A DNA stretch of 64,000 nt from Polaribacter filamentus (lineage in GTDB: Bacteria; Bacteroidota; Bacteroidia; Flavobacteriales; Flavobacteriaceae). The stretch covers positions 1,543,001 to 1,607,000 of the forward strand of contig NZ_MQUA01000013.1 in assembly GCF_002943715.1 (NCBI RefSeq). The letters run 5' to 3'. The translations under genes were made by a program, and so were the position numbers. Under the pieces are notes generated by a model, which saw only the letters and a program-made list of their open reading frames with translations, was not told where the DNA came from and made no database searches. Position 1 is the first letter of the stretch, and each line of letters starts with the position of its first letter. Positions 26,894-37,785 of this stretch are shown here, piece by piece.

Positions 26894-27802
26894 ATGCAAT
26901 TTCTAGCTTTTGCTATTACCTACCCTTTTATCTATCTACTTTCTAGATTGCCAATGCGTGTATTATATGCACTATCAGATTTCTTTTTCTTCTTGATGTA
27001 CAATTTAATTGGCTATAGAAAAAAAGTAGTTCTAGAAAACCTAAAACTGGCTTTTCCTAAAAAATCCGAAGAAGAAAGAAAAAAAATAGCGAAAGATTTT
27101 TTTAGACATCTTACTGATTTAATTATGGAAAGTGTAAAAGCCTTCTCTATATCAGAAAAAGAAATGTCAAAAAGGTATACATATAAAAATCCTGAGTTGG
27201 TAAATAATTTCACAAAGCAAGGCAGAAGCATTGCATTAGTTGCTGCACACCAAGCAAATTGGGAATGGTCTATTAGTTTGCCTTTGGTTTTAGACGGAAA
27301 TGTAAGTGGTGCGTACACCAAATTAGGAAATCCGTATTTTGAAAAAGTTATACGAAGTTCTAGAGAAAAATATGGAATTATAGGCTATAAAACAAGTGAA
27401 ACGGTAAAAGGAATGCAAAAGAATTTTGCCGAAAAAACGCAAGGTTTGTATATTTTACTGAGTGATCAATCTCCTCAACTGCATAAAACATTTTATTGGA
27501 ATGAGTTTTTTGGTGTTCAAGTACCGATGCATACAGGCGCAGAAATGCTTGCTAAAAGATTTGATTTAGTGGTAATCAATTATATAACTAGAAAAGTTAA
27601 AAGAGGGTATTATGAAACAGAATTTCAGTTGATAACTGATACTCCAAAAGAGTTTGAAGATTATCAAATTACAGATAAATACACTCGTTTAACAGAGAAT
27701 AATATCAAACAACAACCAGCTCTTTATTTATGGTCTCATAAAAGATTTAAGCACAGAAACAGTTTTGAAGAATGGCAAAAAGTGAAAGCTTTTAAACCAT
27801 AA
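26894..27802 (+). CDS. lipid A biosynthesis acyltransferase (LpxL/HtrB family)
   Basis: 302 residues. N-terminal hydrophobic anchor (about 1-35) and the catalytic H-x4-E motif in AAHQANWEW near residue 118, followed by GAYTKLGNPYFEK and LLSDQSP, all typical of LpxL-type late acyltransferases. It adds a secondary acyl chain to lipid A at the inner membrane. It converges with the aminotransferase gene, the two stops overlapping by 11 bp. Confidence 0.88.
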   Translation: MQFLAFAITYPFIYLLSRLPMRVLYALSDFFFFLMYNLIGYRKKVVLENLKLAFPKKSEEERKKIAKDFFRHLTDLIMESVKAFSISEKEMSKRYTYKNPELVNNFTKQGRSIALVAAHQANWEWSISLPLVLDGNVSGAYTKLGNPYFEKVIRSSREKYGIIGYKTSETVKGMQKNFAEKTQGLYILLSDQSPQLHKTFYWNEFFGVQVPMHTGAEMLAKRFDLVVINYITRKVKRGYYETEFQLITDTPKEFEDYQITDKYTRLTENNIKQQPALYLWSHKRFKHRNSFEEWQKVKAFKP

Positions 27803-29261
27803 ACCAAGAAGCAACTAATTCTTTTTCAATTGATTCTATAGTATTATGAACGTAATCATTCTTTAAAGAATCGTACTTATACTCTTTAGCCCAATCCTCA
27901 ATATTTTCTGATAATTCTTTTAACGATTTACAAATAAAGTCTAATTCGTTATTTGTTACCGTTGGATGCAAAGACAACCGAATCCATCCTGGTTTTTGTG
28001 TATTACAACCATGTGAAATTTCATCTTTTATTCTATTTGAAGTTTCTTGATCTACATTTAGTAAAAAATGACCGTAGGTTCCTGCACAAGAACATCCTCC
28101 TCTAGTCTGAATTCCGAAACGATCGTTTAATAATTTTACCACCAAATTAAAATGAAACTTTTCAAAATAGAAAGAAAAAATACTAAGACGTTTTTTATGA
28201 TTCGGAGCTAATATTTTTATATTATCTAAATTCTCTAACGTGTTAAATACAATCTCATTAATTTCATCTTCTCTTTTTCTGATGTTTTCTACACCCATTT
28301 TGTTTTTCAACTGAATTGCGAAAGCAATCTTTATGGTTTGTAAAAAAGCGGGCGTTCCACCGTCTTCTCGTGTTTCTACATCATCAAAATAATCATGTTG
28401 TCCCCAAGGATTTGTATAACTCACGGTTCCGCCTCCTGGATTATCTGGCACTGTATTTTTGTATAATTTCTTGTTAAAAATCAAGACTCCGGCACTTCCT
28501 GGTCCTCCTAAAAATTTATGTGGAGAAAAGAAAATTGCATCTAAATATTCCTCTTCTATTTCTGGATGCATATTGATAGCAACATAAGGCGCACAGCAAG
28601 CAAAATCGACAAAGCACAAGCCATTATATTGATGAATTAATTTTGCAACTTTATGATACTCTGTTTTTATACCTGTAACATTAGAACAAGAAGTTATTGA
28701 AGCAATTTTTATTTTTCTATGTTCGTGCTTTTGAATGCATTTTTCAAAACTTTCTAAACACACCAAACCTTCATCATTACAAGGAACAACCTCTACATCT
28801 GCAATGGTTTCCAACCAAGAAGTTTGATTTGAATGATGTTCCATATGAGATACAAAAACAATCGGTTTTAAATCATCCGGAATAGCTGTGTAGTCTTTTA
28901 AATTTTCAGCAACTTTTAATCCTAAAATGCGTTGAAATTTATTCACCGCAGCTGTCATGCCAGAACCCGTGGTAATTAAAACATCATTTGAATTTGCATT
29001 TACATGACGTTTTATAATATTTCTAGCTTCGTGATAGGCAAGTGTCATTGATGCCCCTGTTGTAGACGTTTCTGTGTGTGTATTTGCCACAAAAGGTCCT
29101 AATTCATTGCTGATTTTTTCTTCAATAGGTCTGTACAATCTTCCACTTGCTGTCCAATCTGCGTAGATGATATTCTTTATTCCATAAGGAGATGTAAATG
29201 TTTGATTTACACCTATAATGTTAGCTCTAAATTGATCGAAATATTGCTCTAAATTTTTCAT
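27792..29261 (-). CDS. class V aminotransferase / cysteine-desulphurase-fold enzyme
   Basis: 489 residues, PLP fold type I. Visible: GSGMTAAVNKFQ (cofactor phosphate site), VDFACCAPYV (Asp for the pyridine nitrogen), SPHKFLGGPGSAG with the Schiff-base lysine, and a cysteine-rich loop TRGGCSCAGTYGH. Relatives are annotated both as aminotransferases and as desulphurase-like; the substrate is not known. Its ATG overlaps the stop of the upstream outer-membrane protein when that frame is restored (TAATG), so the pair is translationally coupled. Confidence 0.8.
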   Translation of the reverse strand: MKNLEQYFDQFRANIIGVNQTFTSPYGIKNIIYADWTASGRLYRPIEEKISNELGPFVANTHTETSTTGASMTLAYHEARNIIKRHVNANSNDVLITTGSGMTAAVNKFQRILGLKVAENLKDYTAIPDDLKPIVFVSHMEHHSNQTSWLETIADVEVVPCNDEGLVCLESFEKCIQKHEHRKIKIASITSCSNVTGIKTEYHKVAKLIHQYNGLCFVDFACCAPYVAINMHPEIEEEYLDAIFFSPHKFLGGPGSAGVLIFNKKLYKNTVPDNPGGGTVSYTNPWGQHDYFDDVETREDGGTPAFLQTIKIAFAIQLKNKMGVENIRKREDEINEIVFNTLENLDNIKILAPNHKKRLSIFSFYFEKFHFNLVVKLLNDRFGIQTRGGCSCAGTYGHFLLNVDQETSNRIKDEISHGCNTQKPGWIRLSLHPTVTNNELDFICKSLKELSENIEDWAKEYKYDSLKNDYVHNTIESIEKELVASWFMV

Positions 29262-30093
29262 TATAATCTAAATTTACCTCCAATTAAAATATTATTCTGT
29301 AGAAAGAAAAAATCTTGAGAAGCACTATCCGCAGCATTCGTACTTATTTTAACATCTGGCATGTTTATATAGCCCCTTTTAAATCCGCCTGAATAAAAAA
29401 ATGTTTTAAAAATGTAACATTCAATCCAAATCCGGCAGAAAGTCCGTAACCAGAAATATGGTAATCATCATGTCTATCAAGACCTAAAAGCGAAGTATCC
29501 GTTTTTGGATACAAAATACCAGCACCAAAACCTTCTGTAATATTTATTTGAAAACTCTCTGAATCTACACCAAACCAACTGCTAACGTCATCAAAACGAT
29601 ACAATTGTATGTTAACATAATTTAAACCATCTGTATGTTCTAAGCGCAAAAAGTCTTCTGTTAACTGAATTTGTTCACCATTATAAACACCATCATATGT
29701 AGTATTTCCAATATCTATAGTTCCGTCAATACCTACAAATTGGTCATTATTTACAACATATTTCATATGATCTACACCAAGTGAAATCGTATAATTTTCT
29801 TTAAAGAAATAACCTATTCTTGCATTTGTTTGTGGTTTGGTCAAATTTGTAATTCCAAAATACTTTTTAAAAGTAAATGCTGATGGCGTATCTTGTGCTT
29901 TTACATCTTGCAACGTAAAATCATAATTCTCGCCTTTAAAACGGATGTTTGAATCGGAATAACTTGCCCAATTCCAACCCCAATACGCAAAGAATTTACC
30001 TTTATTAGTAACCTTTTTCTTTTGATTTTCTTGCGCATTATTAGATAATGACACAACCATTAAAAGTAAAACCAAGAGTTTTTTCTTAAACAT
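29261..30093 (-). CDS. putative outer-membrane beta-barrel protein (frameshifted here)
   Basis: Signal peptide at the N-terminus (KKLLVLLLMVVSLSNNAQ) followed by alternating amphipathic strands ending in aromatic residues (ARIGYFFKENYTISLGVDHM, YGLSAGFGLNVTFLKHFFIQ), as in outer-membrane barrels. The open frame stops at 29365, but one extra base in the C run at 29373-29376 restores a further 37 residues ending LIGGKFRL, with the aromatic-basic barrel-type end, and places the stop on the next gene's ATG. Function unknown. It sits between glmM and the aminotransferase. Confidence 0.72.
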
Positions 30094-31485
30094 TTAAGCT
30101 ATTATTTCTTTAATTTCATTTATAAATCGAATTGCCAAAGCATCTGCCGCATCTTGCGATTTAGCTTCTGTATAAATTCTAATTATTGGTTCTGTATTCG
30201 ACTTTCTTAAATGAATCCATTCATCAGCAAAATCGATTTTTACACCATCAATTGTATTTACATCTTCGTTTTTATAGGTTGATGCCATTGTTTCTAAAAT
30301 TTTATCAACATCTATTTCTGGTGTTAATTGAATTTTATTTTTACTCATAAAATAACTTGGATACGAATCTCTCAAAGTTTTACAAGATACTTTTTGATGT
30401 GCTAAATGCGATAAAAATAAAGCAACGCCCACTAAAGAATCACGCCCGTAATGAGAAGCAGGATAAATGATTCCTCCATTTCCTTCACCACCAATTACCG
30501 TATTCGTTTCTTTCATTTTGATAACCACATTCACTTCACCAACGGCACTTGCAGTATACGTTCCGCCATGTTTTTGAGTAACATCTCTTAGCGCTCTCGA
30601 AGAAGATAAATTAGAAACAGTGTTCCCTCCTTTTAAACGTCCTAAAACATAATCTGCACAGGCAACCAATGTATATTCTTCTCCAAACATAGAACCGTCT
30701 TCAGAAACCAAAGCCAATCTGTCTACATCTGGATCCACTACAATTCCTAAATCTGCTTTTTCTTTCACGACTAATTCAGAAATATCTGTTAAGTGCTCTT
30801 TTAAAGGCTCTGGATTGTGAGGAAATTGCCCATTGGGCGTACAATATAACTCGATGCATTCTACACCTAATTTTTCTAATAACGCAGGGATAAAAATTCC
30901 ACCTGTAGAATTTACACCATCAACAACAACTTTAAATTTTGCTTTTTTGATCGCATCAACATCGACCAATTCTAAATTTAAAACTTCTTGAATATGCTTT
31001 TCTAAATACGAATTATCTTTTGTATAAGTTCCTAAATTATCCACATCTGCAAACTCAAAATCTTCACTTTCTGCCAAAACAAGAATTTGTTCACCTTCTG
31101 CTCCATTTAAAAACTCTCCTTTTTCGTTTAATAATTTTAATGCATTCCATTGTTTTGGATTGTGCGAAGCTGTTAAAATAATACCACCATCTGCTTTTTC
31201 TAAAGGAACAGCAACCTCTACAGTTGGTGTTGTAGAAAGACCTAAATCAACTACATTAATACCTAATCCTACCAAAGTATTTGCCACCAAACTAGAGATC
31301 ATTTTACCAGAAATACGAGCATCTCTGCCCACCACTACTGTTATTTTTTCTTTATTCGGATTTCTGTTTTTTATAAAAGCCCCGTACGCGGATGCAAATT
31401 TCACAGCATCTATTGGTGTTAAATTATCGGCAGTTTTACCTCCAATTGTACCTCTAATTCCTGATATCGATTTTATTAATGTCAT
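30094..31485 (-). CDS. glmM: phosphoglucosamine mutase
   Basis: 463 residues. Phosphohexomutase with the phospho-serine loop LTASHNPKQWNALK, metal loop VDPDVDRLALV, sugar loop GEGNGGIIYP and phosphate loop RKSNTEPIIRIY. The loop sequences fit the Bacteroidetes GlmM type, which makes glucosamine-1-phosphate for peptidoglycan and lipopolysaccharide. It ends where the barrel protein gene begins, forming a three-gene unit with it and the aminotransferase. A -7 box lies at 31504-31511. Confidence 0.85.
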   Translation of the reverse strand: MTLIKSISGIRGTIGGKTADNLTPIDAVKFASAYGAFIKNRNPNKEKITVVVGRDARISGKMISSLVANTLVGLGINVVDLGLSTTPTVEVAVPLEKADGGIILTASHNPKQWNALKLLNEKGEFLNGAEGEQILVLAESEDFEFADVDNLGTYTKDNSYLEKHIQEVLNLELVDVDAIKKAKFKVVVDGVNSTGGIFIPALLEKLGVECIELYCTPNGQFPHNPEPLKEHLTDISELVVKEKADLGIVVDPDVDRLALVSEDGSMFGEEYTLVACADYVLGRLKGGNTVSNLSSSRALRDVTQKHGGTYTASAVGEVNVVIKMKETNTVIGGEGNGGIIYPASHYGRDSLVGVALFLSHLAHQKVSCKTLRDSYPSYFMSKNKIQLTPEIDVDKILETMASTYKNEDVNTIDGVKIDFADEWIHLRKSNTEPIIRIYTEAKSQDAADALAIRFINEIKEIIA

Positions 31486-31503
31486 CGTTTTATTTTAACA
31501 CTA

Positions 31504-31511
31504 CAAATATA
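31504..31511 (-). promoter_or_regulatory. candidate -7 box of glmM
   Basis: Minus strand TATATTTG fits TAnnTTTG, about 20 bp before the glmM ATG. No good -33 element at the usual spacing. Confidence 0.4.
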
Positions 31512-31664
31512 ATTTTTTCAATTGATTTTACCTGATTGAAACTTTATAAGTGCAATAAATCATCAATATAAATTTCATCTTTAAAACTTTAATATTTTTT
31601 AGTATCTTCAAACATCAGACAGAAACTGCTGCTTGATAGTAGTTTAAAAAAACACTTATTTTAA

Positions 31665-32381
31665 GCAATAACTGAAATAGCTTTGGTGGTGATAGGCATT
31701 TTACTAGTATTACAATTTAACGCATGGAATCAAGAAAAAGAAAACACTAAAAAAGAAAAATGGTATTTAAACAATATTGTTGAAAATCTAGAATATTAAA
31801 AAACGATATTAAAAGAGATGATCGTTTATTGTAAGGAATCAATTTCTATTTACAAATCAATAATAAAAGACTTTTCTTTAAATTATAGTTTCTCTGATAT
31901 AAGTAGTTTACATGATAAATTAAATTATTTAACTATTTCGTATCATTTCTCTAAAATTCATAAAACCTATAGAGAGCTTGTTTATTCTGGTCAATTTAAT
32001 TTAATTAGTGATAAATTTTTAAATGTTAAAATTATATATTACTATTTATTTTATGAGGCAAATGATAATTATCTTAATGATCTTTTTTACAAAGAAATAT
32101 ATCACGTTTTAAATAAATATTCTCAAGTTACTATGCACGAAAAAAGCAGTTCTTCGAATGAAGCGTCTTTAGAAACTATTGACAAAGCTTTAGCTTTATT
32201 TACACAAAACAAACTAAAAGAACCAGCATCTAAACTGGAGTTAATTAATGCAGTTAAAGCCAAACTTATTTTACAAGAAAATTTCATCGATTTAGTAAAT
32301 AAAACTTTGATTGATATTGGTTCTTTAATTAGAAAAATAGATACTTATTTAGGATATACTCCAGATATGGTAAATAATTAA
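31665..32381 (+). pseudogene. DUF6090-like membrane protein relic
   Basis: One frame runs from 31665 to 32381 but lacks a start codon and has an in-frame TAA near 31797. The N-terminal part EIALVVIGILLVLQFNAWNQ matches the membrane segment of DUF6090 proteins (EI-LVVIGILIALQINNWN). After the stop the coiled, helical part continues (KTILKEMIVYCKES and onward). The TAA sits where a CAA codon would fit. N-terminal residues before the membrane helix are lost. Function of the family unknown. Confidence 0.6.
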
Positions 32382-32574
32382 CTATGATCTTTTTATCTAT
32401 ACAACTGACTAGATTTAAAATCATCCTGCTTTCCTAGCAAAATAAGGAATAAAATTTAATAAATCACAATACGCTAATCTTCAATTAAATAAATATTAAA
32501 ACATTTATTTTAACATTTATTTAACTATATTTGATTTAACCAAATTAATTAGGAAGAACCAAATTAAAAATATC

Positions 32575-33194
32575 ATGACTGCAGTAACCTATATTTTCGC
32601 AATCCAAATAAAGGAAGATTTGCCATCCCAATTAATGATGGAATATATGGAAATGACTTTTTATTAATTTTTATTTCGGTAGCCATTTTTATTATAATAG
32701 CAACACCTGTAGTCCTATTTTATTTTGCTCTTGATAATTATTTTAAATTCAAAGTAAGCAAAAATCTAATTAACAAAGACTTGTTCTGCAAAAACAACCT
32801 AATTCATTCAACGTATGTTTCTCAAATCTACAATCAATATAAAATATCTTTTACTAAATTTATTAGCAATATCTCAGCTTTACTTGCATGGAACGTATTT
32901 TCTATAATATATATTAGCGTTTACTTTACCAACTTTAAAACAGGAATCTATAGTTACTTTTTGTCTCCTTTTGAAATTATAGAATCAATTAGTATGAACA
33001 ATTCAATAGATACGCTTTCTCAATTTAAAACAAAGGGAATATATATGCTTGGAATATTTACAATGTCTTTAATATTCTTCCAAATCGGCAAATCTATAGC
33101 ACAATTTTTACTTAGAAACAATCTGCTATATAGTTTAAAGGATAAATTATCTGCCACCAATTCCCAATTAGAACCAACTATTCTTGAGGTTTAA
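32575..33194 (+). CDS. hypothetical membrane protein (frameshifted here)
   Basis: From ATG 32575, ATGACTGCAGTAACCTATAT leads into a T run at 32594-32597. With one extra T the frame continues FRNPNKGRFAIPINDGIYGN and stays open to 33194. Two to three hydrophobic segments are visible (LLIFISVAIFIIIATPVVLF, ISALLAWNVFSIIYISVYF, GIYMLGIFTMSLIFF). Without the extra base only a later TTG start at 32781 gives a 137-residue product. No family recognised. Confidence 0.5.
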
Positions 33195-33342
33195 TTAAAT
33201 AATTTACCCCTTCTTTTAATATAACGTCCATTTTTCAAAAGAAACTATGTTTTCAGTTACGGATGTTACTTAATAAGTTTCAAATTCAAAAGTAAAAGAA
33301 GCTCCTTTATAAAAATGAATGTTAAACGATTTATTTAAGCAA

Positions 33343-33369
33343 AAAAAATACGGCAATTGCCGTATTTTT
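33343..33369. terminator. rimO terminator hairpin
   Basis: Perfect stem AAATACGGCAATTGCCGTATTT with A and T tracts on the two sides, just downstream of rimO. It can also terminate transcription from the hypothetical gene on the plus strand. Confidence 0.85.
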
Positions 33370-33388
33370 ATATAGTGTAAAGTAGTAT

Positions 33389-34705
33389 TTATTTTTTAAC
33401 CGGCGTTCCATATAAATCATAATCCCCAGCTTCATGAATTTCGATATCTATAAACTCCCCAATTTTAACATAATGGTCTTTTGCATCTACTAAAACATCG
33501 TTATCAACGTCCGGTGAATCATATTCGGTTCTTCCGTAAAAATATTCGCCATCTTTTCTATCAAATAAACAACGAAACGTTTTACCAATTTTTTGTTGAT
33601 TCAGTTCCCATGAAATCTGAGATTGAATTTCCATAATCTCATTTACACGTTTAAACTTCACATCTGCTGGCACATCATCTTCTAAAACATAAGCTCCAGT
33701 ATTTTCTTCATGCGAATATTCAAAAACTCCTAAACGTTCAAAACGCATTTCTTCTACCCAATCTTTTAGTTCTTGAAAATGTGCTTCTGTTTCTCCTGGA
33801 TATCCAACAATTAACGTAGTTCTGATGCCCATTTCTGGCACAGCTTCTCTAAACTTATGAATTAAAGCCGTTGTTTTTTCATGAGTTGTTCCGCGTTTCA
33901 TCGATTTTAAAATCTCTGAATTGATATGTTGTAAAGGAATATCTAGATAATTACACACTTTAGGTTCACGTTTCATCACGTCTAAAACGTCCATTGGGAA
34001 ACCAGTTGGAAAAGCATAATGCATTCTAATCCACTCAATTCCGTCTACTTTTGCCAACGCTTCTAATAATTGTGCTAAGGCTCTTTTTTTATAAATATCT
34101 AAACCATAATAAGTTAAATCTTGTGCGATTAACATGATCTCCTTAATCCCTTTTTCTGCTAATTTAGTAGCTTCTGTTACGATATGCTCAATTGGTGTAG
34201 ATTTGTGTTTACCTCGCATTAAAGGAATGGCACAAAAAGAGCAAGGTCTATCGCAACCTTCTGCAATTTTTAAATAGGCATAGTGCTTTGGAGTTGTAGT
34301 TAAGCGTTCTCCAATTAGTTCGTGCTTATAATCCGCCTCTAAAACCTTTAATAAATTTGGCAAATCATGTGTACCAAAGTATTGATCTACATTAGGAATT
34401 TCCTTCTCTAAATCTGGCTTATATCTTTCACTTAAACAACCTGAAACAAAAACTTTATCAATTTCACCAGCTTCTTTTCTTTGCACATAATGCAAAATAG
34501 TGTCGATACTTTCCTCTTTGGCTTTACCAATAAATCCGCAAGTATTTATAACAACAATATTTCCATCATCATCTGGATCTTCATGAACAACGTTTTTTCC
34601 ATTGGCTTTTAATTGTCCCATTAAAACTTCACTATCGTAAATGTTCTTCGAACAACCTAAAGTAACAACGTTAATCTTATTTTTTTTGATGGTTTTTGTG
34701 CGCAT
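33389..34705 (-). CDS. rimO: ribosomal protein S12 methylthiotransferase RimO
   Basis: 438 residues. N-terminal UPF0004 domain with the auxiliary cluster cysteines (VTLGCSKNIYDSE, NTCGFIG, SGCLSERY), radical-SAM motif CDRPCSFCAIP near residue 150, and a C-terminal TRAM domain ending EAGDYDLYGTPV. It methylthiolates Asp of S12 and contains two [4Fe-4S] clusters. In related genomes it is normally beside ftsY; here about 3.8 kb of accessory DNA separates them. Confidence 0.95.
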   Translation of the reverse strand: MRTKTIKKNKINVVTLGCSKNIYDSEVLMGQLKANGKNVVHEDPDDDGNIVVINTCGFIGKAKEESIDTILHYVQRKEAGEIDKVFVSGCLSERYKPDLEKEIPNVDQYFGTHDLPNLLKVLEADYKHELIGERLTTTPKHYAYLKIAEGCDRPCSFCAIPLMRGKHKSTPIEHIVTEATKLAEKGIKEIMLIAQDLTYYGLDIYKKRALAQLLEALAKVDGIEWIRMHYAFPTGFPMDVLDVMKREPKVCNYLDIPLQHINSEILKSMKRGTTHEKTTALIHKFREAVPEMGIRTTLIVGYPGETEAHFQELKDWVEEMRFERLGVFEYSHEENTGAYVLEDDVPADVKFKRVNEIMEIQSQISWELNQQKIGKTFRCLFDRKDGEYFYGRTEYDSPDVDNDVLVDAKDHYVKIGEFIDIEIHEAGDYDLYGTPVKK

Positions 34706-34829
34706 ATCTATCTCTTTTTGCCCTTAGCTCTTCGCTATTTGCTGTATATTTTTATAGTTTTTTGCTCTAATTGTTAAAAAAATTAAAACGAGTGCAAAAA
34801 TAGTGATTTTTAAATGATTGGTATTCTTT

Positions 34830-36404
34830 CTATTGATAGTTTTTAGGCATTTTTCTCACTTTTGTTAATTGTTCAAACGCATATCCTACTATCAATAATT
34901 TTCCTTCTGTTTTTGGCAATCCAATAAACGTTAAATTAATGGGTTCTCCTGATTTTTTGTATCCCATAGGAATTGTTAATGTTGGATATTTTGCAACTGC
35001 AGCAATACCAGAATGATAATTATTAATTGATAAAATAGCATCTAAATTTTCAGTTACTAAAGCTTGTAAGTATTTTTTTCCTTCGGATGCTAATTTGTAT
35101 TTGATGACTTCTAACTCAACAATCGTCGTGGAATCTTTTAAAATTCCTTCAAATAATTGTTGTCCATAAGGCGAGCGAATTAGTGAATCTTTTAAATTAA
35201 AATCAACGACATCTTTCACTGATTTCACCGAGACGCTTTTATCAGCATTCGTATACAAATACTTAGGTAAATCATATTTCATATCAATATTCAATAGGCT
35301 TATAAAACCGTCAAAGGAGATTTCTGGTGGATTAATTTCAATAATTTCTGCACCTGTTTTTCTGATTTCATCAATGGTTAATTTATAAATTGAATCTTTT
35401 AACAACGAACTCAAAACGCCAATTTTCTTCCCTTTTAAAGTTGTTTCTTGATCATTCCCAAAATAGTTTTCTTTATCAATTTCAAAAGAACTTATATCCT
35501 TATTGTCTTTTCCCAACATTGCATTTAATAAAATAAAAGTATCCGTCACATTTTTTGTCATCGGTCCTGGTGTGTCTAATGTACTAGAAATAGGGATAAT
35601 GCCGCTTCTACTCAACAGACCAATTGTTGGCTTTAATCCAACCACAGAATTGAGACTTGATGGCGATGTTATCGATCCTGATGTTTCTGTTCCAATTGCT
35701 GCAACTGCGTAATTTGCAGCAACTACAACGCCGCTTCCTGCTGAACTTCCTCCTGTTTCAAATACTTTTCTTCCATACGGATTTAAAGTTTGGCCGCCAA
35801 TTGCAGAATAGCCAAGAGGACAACCAGAACAGAAAAAATACGCCCATTCGCTTAAGTTTACTTTTCCTAAGATTAAAGCGCCATTTTCTCTTAATTTTTG
35901 AACGATAAAAGCATCTTCCGTATTTTTATTCTCTGCCAATGCCATTGCTCCCGCAGTGGTTGACATATCTTTGGTATTGATATTGTCTTTTAATAAAATT
36001 GGCATTCCGTAAATACTCATTTCAGAAAGAAAACCACTTTTACGGTTTTTATCTCTTTCTCTTGCTTCTTTTAGCACATCGGCATTTAAAGAGATAATCG
36101 CATTTAAAGATTTCGCACTATCACTTTCAAACTTTCTAATTCGATACAAATAAAAAAGTGTTAGTTTTTCATACGTCAAAGTTCCTGCTTTGACACTTTT
36201 TTGAAGCGAAGGAATATTCTTTTCAAGAATTAACGGTTTCAACTCTTGATAGTTTTCTTCAGAAAAAGAAGCTAAATCATCAGTAAAAGGTTTAAAAACT
36301 TCATTCATATCTAAATATTTAGACTGAATCAGTTTAAATTTCATTCTATTACTTTCATGAGTTTGTTGTGCTGCTAATTCAGCAGTTTCATCATATTTTA
36401 TCAT
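34830..36404 (-). pseudogene. amidase lipoprotein, mature part cut from its signal by IS4
   Basis: Amidase-signature enzyme: lysine in ILLKDNINTKDMSTTAGA, serines in ETGGSSAGSGVVVAANYAVA and ETSGSITSPSSLN, so the Ser-Ser-Lys triad is intact. The real start lies beyond the IS element at 37872, where a lipoprotein signal peptide is found. The codon now serving as ATG (36402-36404) belongs to the IS inverted repeat and is in frame with the mature protein, so a 524-residue form without a signal could still be made. It would lack membrane targeting. Confidence 0.85.
36393..36401. repeat. IS4 target-site duplication, left copy
   Basis: ATATTTTAT abuts the left inverted repeat and recurs exactly at 37786-37794 beyond the right one. 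Removing the element and one copy rejoins the amidase signal peptide to its mature part in frame. Confidence 0.9.
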
Positions 36405-37785
36405 TAGTGTCCGATAAATAATTTTAAAAGCAGGATTTCCATAGTTGGATTTCCTGCTTTATTTATATCTTGATTTTTACCACAAAATTGAGATATGAAC
36501 AAAAGTACACACTTTAGCGGAACACCAATAATTAAACAGATTTTAAAATATATACCACAAGCAGATATTACTCGGACAGCCAAAATCTATAACAGTGACC
36601 GCTACTACAAAAAGTTTAAAACCTACGACCATTTAGTCACGATGCTTTATGCCACAATGAGTGGAGTTTCCTCACTTAGAGAGTTGTCGACCGTTTTATT
36701 AGCTTGTGAAGGGCGTATCAGCCATTTAAATCTAAAACATTTCCCTAAGCGAAGTACATTGTCAGATGCTAACAAGAAAAGAACCAGTGAAGTCTTTGGA
36801 GCAATTTATTCAAAATTATACAAACGCTACGCTCCATTTTTATCGGACAGCAGTCCATTAAAATCTCCTGTAAAGAATTTAAAAATTGTAGATTCTACCA
36901 CAATCAGCCTATTTAGTGATATTTTAAAAGGAGTTGGTCGTAATCCTATTACAGGTAAGAAAAAAGGAGGTATAAAGATGCACACAATGATAAATGCTTT
37001 GGAAGATGTACCTTGTCTGATACGTTTTAGCAGTGCTGCTACTCACGACCACACTTTTTTAAAAGAGTTAAATTTAGAGAAAGATTCTTTTGTCGTTTTT
37101 GATAAAGCATACAATGATTATCTCCAATATTTAGAGTGGACTTTAAATGATATTTACTTTGTAACTCGCCAAAAAGACAATGCTGTCTATAAAAGCATTA
37201 AAGAATTTGATTTAGCAGACAAAACAAGTGATGCAATACTAAAAGATGAACTTATATTGATAGAAAAAGACGATAAATCTATTCAAATAAGAAGAGTTGC
37301 TTATTGGGATGCTACAAAAGAAAAGGTATATGAGTTTATCACCAATAATGCAGAAATATCTCCAGACCAAGTAGCAGATATATACAAACACAGATGGCAG
37401 ATTGAAACGATGTTTAAAAGACTCAAGCAGAACTTTCCCCTTAAATATTTTCTTGGAGATAATCAAAATGCAATAGAGATTCAGATATGGTCAGCATTAA
37501 TCATTCAACTCATCATGCTTGTGATACAAAGAAAAATCAAACGAAAATGGGCATATTCAAATATGGTTTCTGTGATGAGATTTCATCTGATGACCTACAT
37601 TGATCTGTTTAAATTTCTCGAAAACCCAAACAAACAATGGTGGGAACTCACATCAAAACCTCCAGATATACAACTGCAACTTTTTAAATAGACACCTTGC
37701 TAACTCAAAAAGAAAAATATAGAACGTGTTTACTGGGCTCAAAAATGGGTTTAATTAAAATTTGTAGTTTTATCGGACACTAATG
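36402..37785 (+). mobile_element. complete IS4-family insertion sequence, 1384 bp
   Basis: Terminal inverted repeats CATTAGTGTCCGATAAA at the left and TTTATCGGACACTAATG at the right are perfect over 17 bp. The 9-bp duplication of ATATTTTAT is intact and the transposase is full length, pointing to a recent insertion. The left end carries an outward-reading ATG that is in frame with the interrupted amidase. Confidence 0.93.
36495..37691 (+). CDS. IS4-family transposase
   Basis: 398 residues. N-terminal DUF4372 region (FSGTPIIKQILKYIP), catalytic DDE residues in VDSTTISLF, FVVFDKAYNDY and the signature YKHRWQIETMFKRLKQNFPL (Y-2-R-3-E-6-K). Full length without interruption. Carried alone by the element. 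Confidence 0.95.
   Translation: MNKSTHFSGTPIIKQILKYIPQADITRTAKIYNSDRYYKKFKTYDHLVTMLYATMSGVSSLRELSTVLLACEGRISHLNLKHFPKRSTLSDANKKRTSEVFGAIYSKLYKRYAPFLSDSSPLKSPVKNLKIVDSTTISLFSDILKGVGRNPITGKKKGGIKMHTMINALEDVPCLIRFSSAATHDHTFLKELNLEKDSFVVFDKAYNDYLQYLEWTLNDIYFVTRQKDNAVYKSIKEFDLADKTSDAILKDELILIEKDDKSIQIRRVAYWDATKEKVYEFITNNAEISPDQVADIYKHRWQIETMFKRLKQNFPLKYFLGDNQNAIEIQIWSALIIQLIMLVIQRKIKRKWAYSNMVSVMRFHLMTYIDLFKFLENPNKQWWELTSKPPDIQLQLFK

Noticed and set aside
27792..29261. SufS replacement by the class V enzyme
   Set aside because: The cysteine-rich loop is suggestive, but the sequence differs from SufS/IscS in length and motifs; nothing in the window links it to suf, so it was not annotated as a desulphurase.
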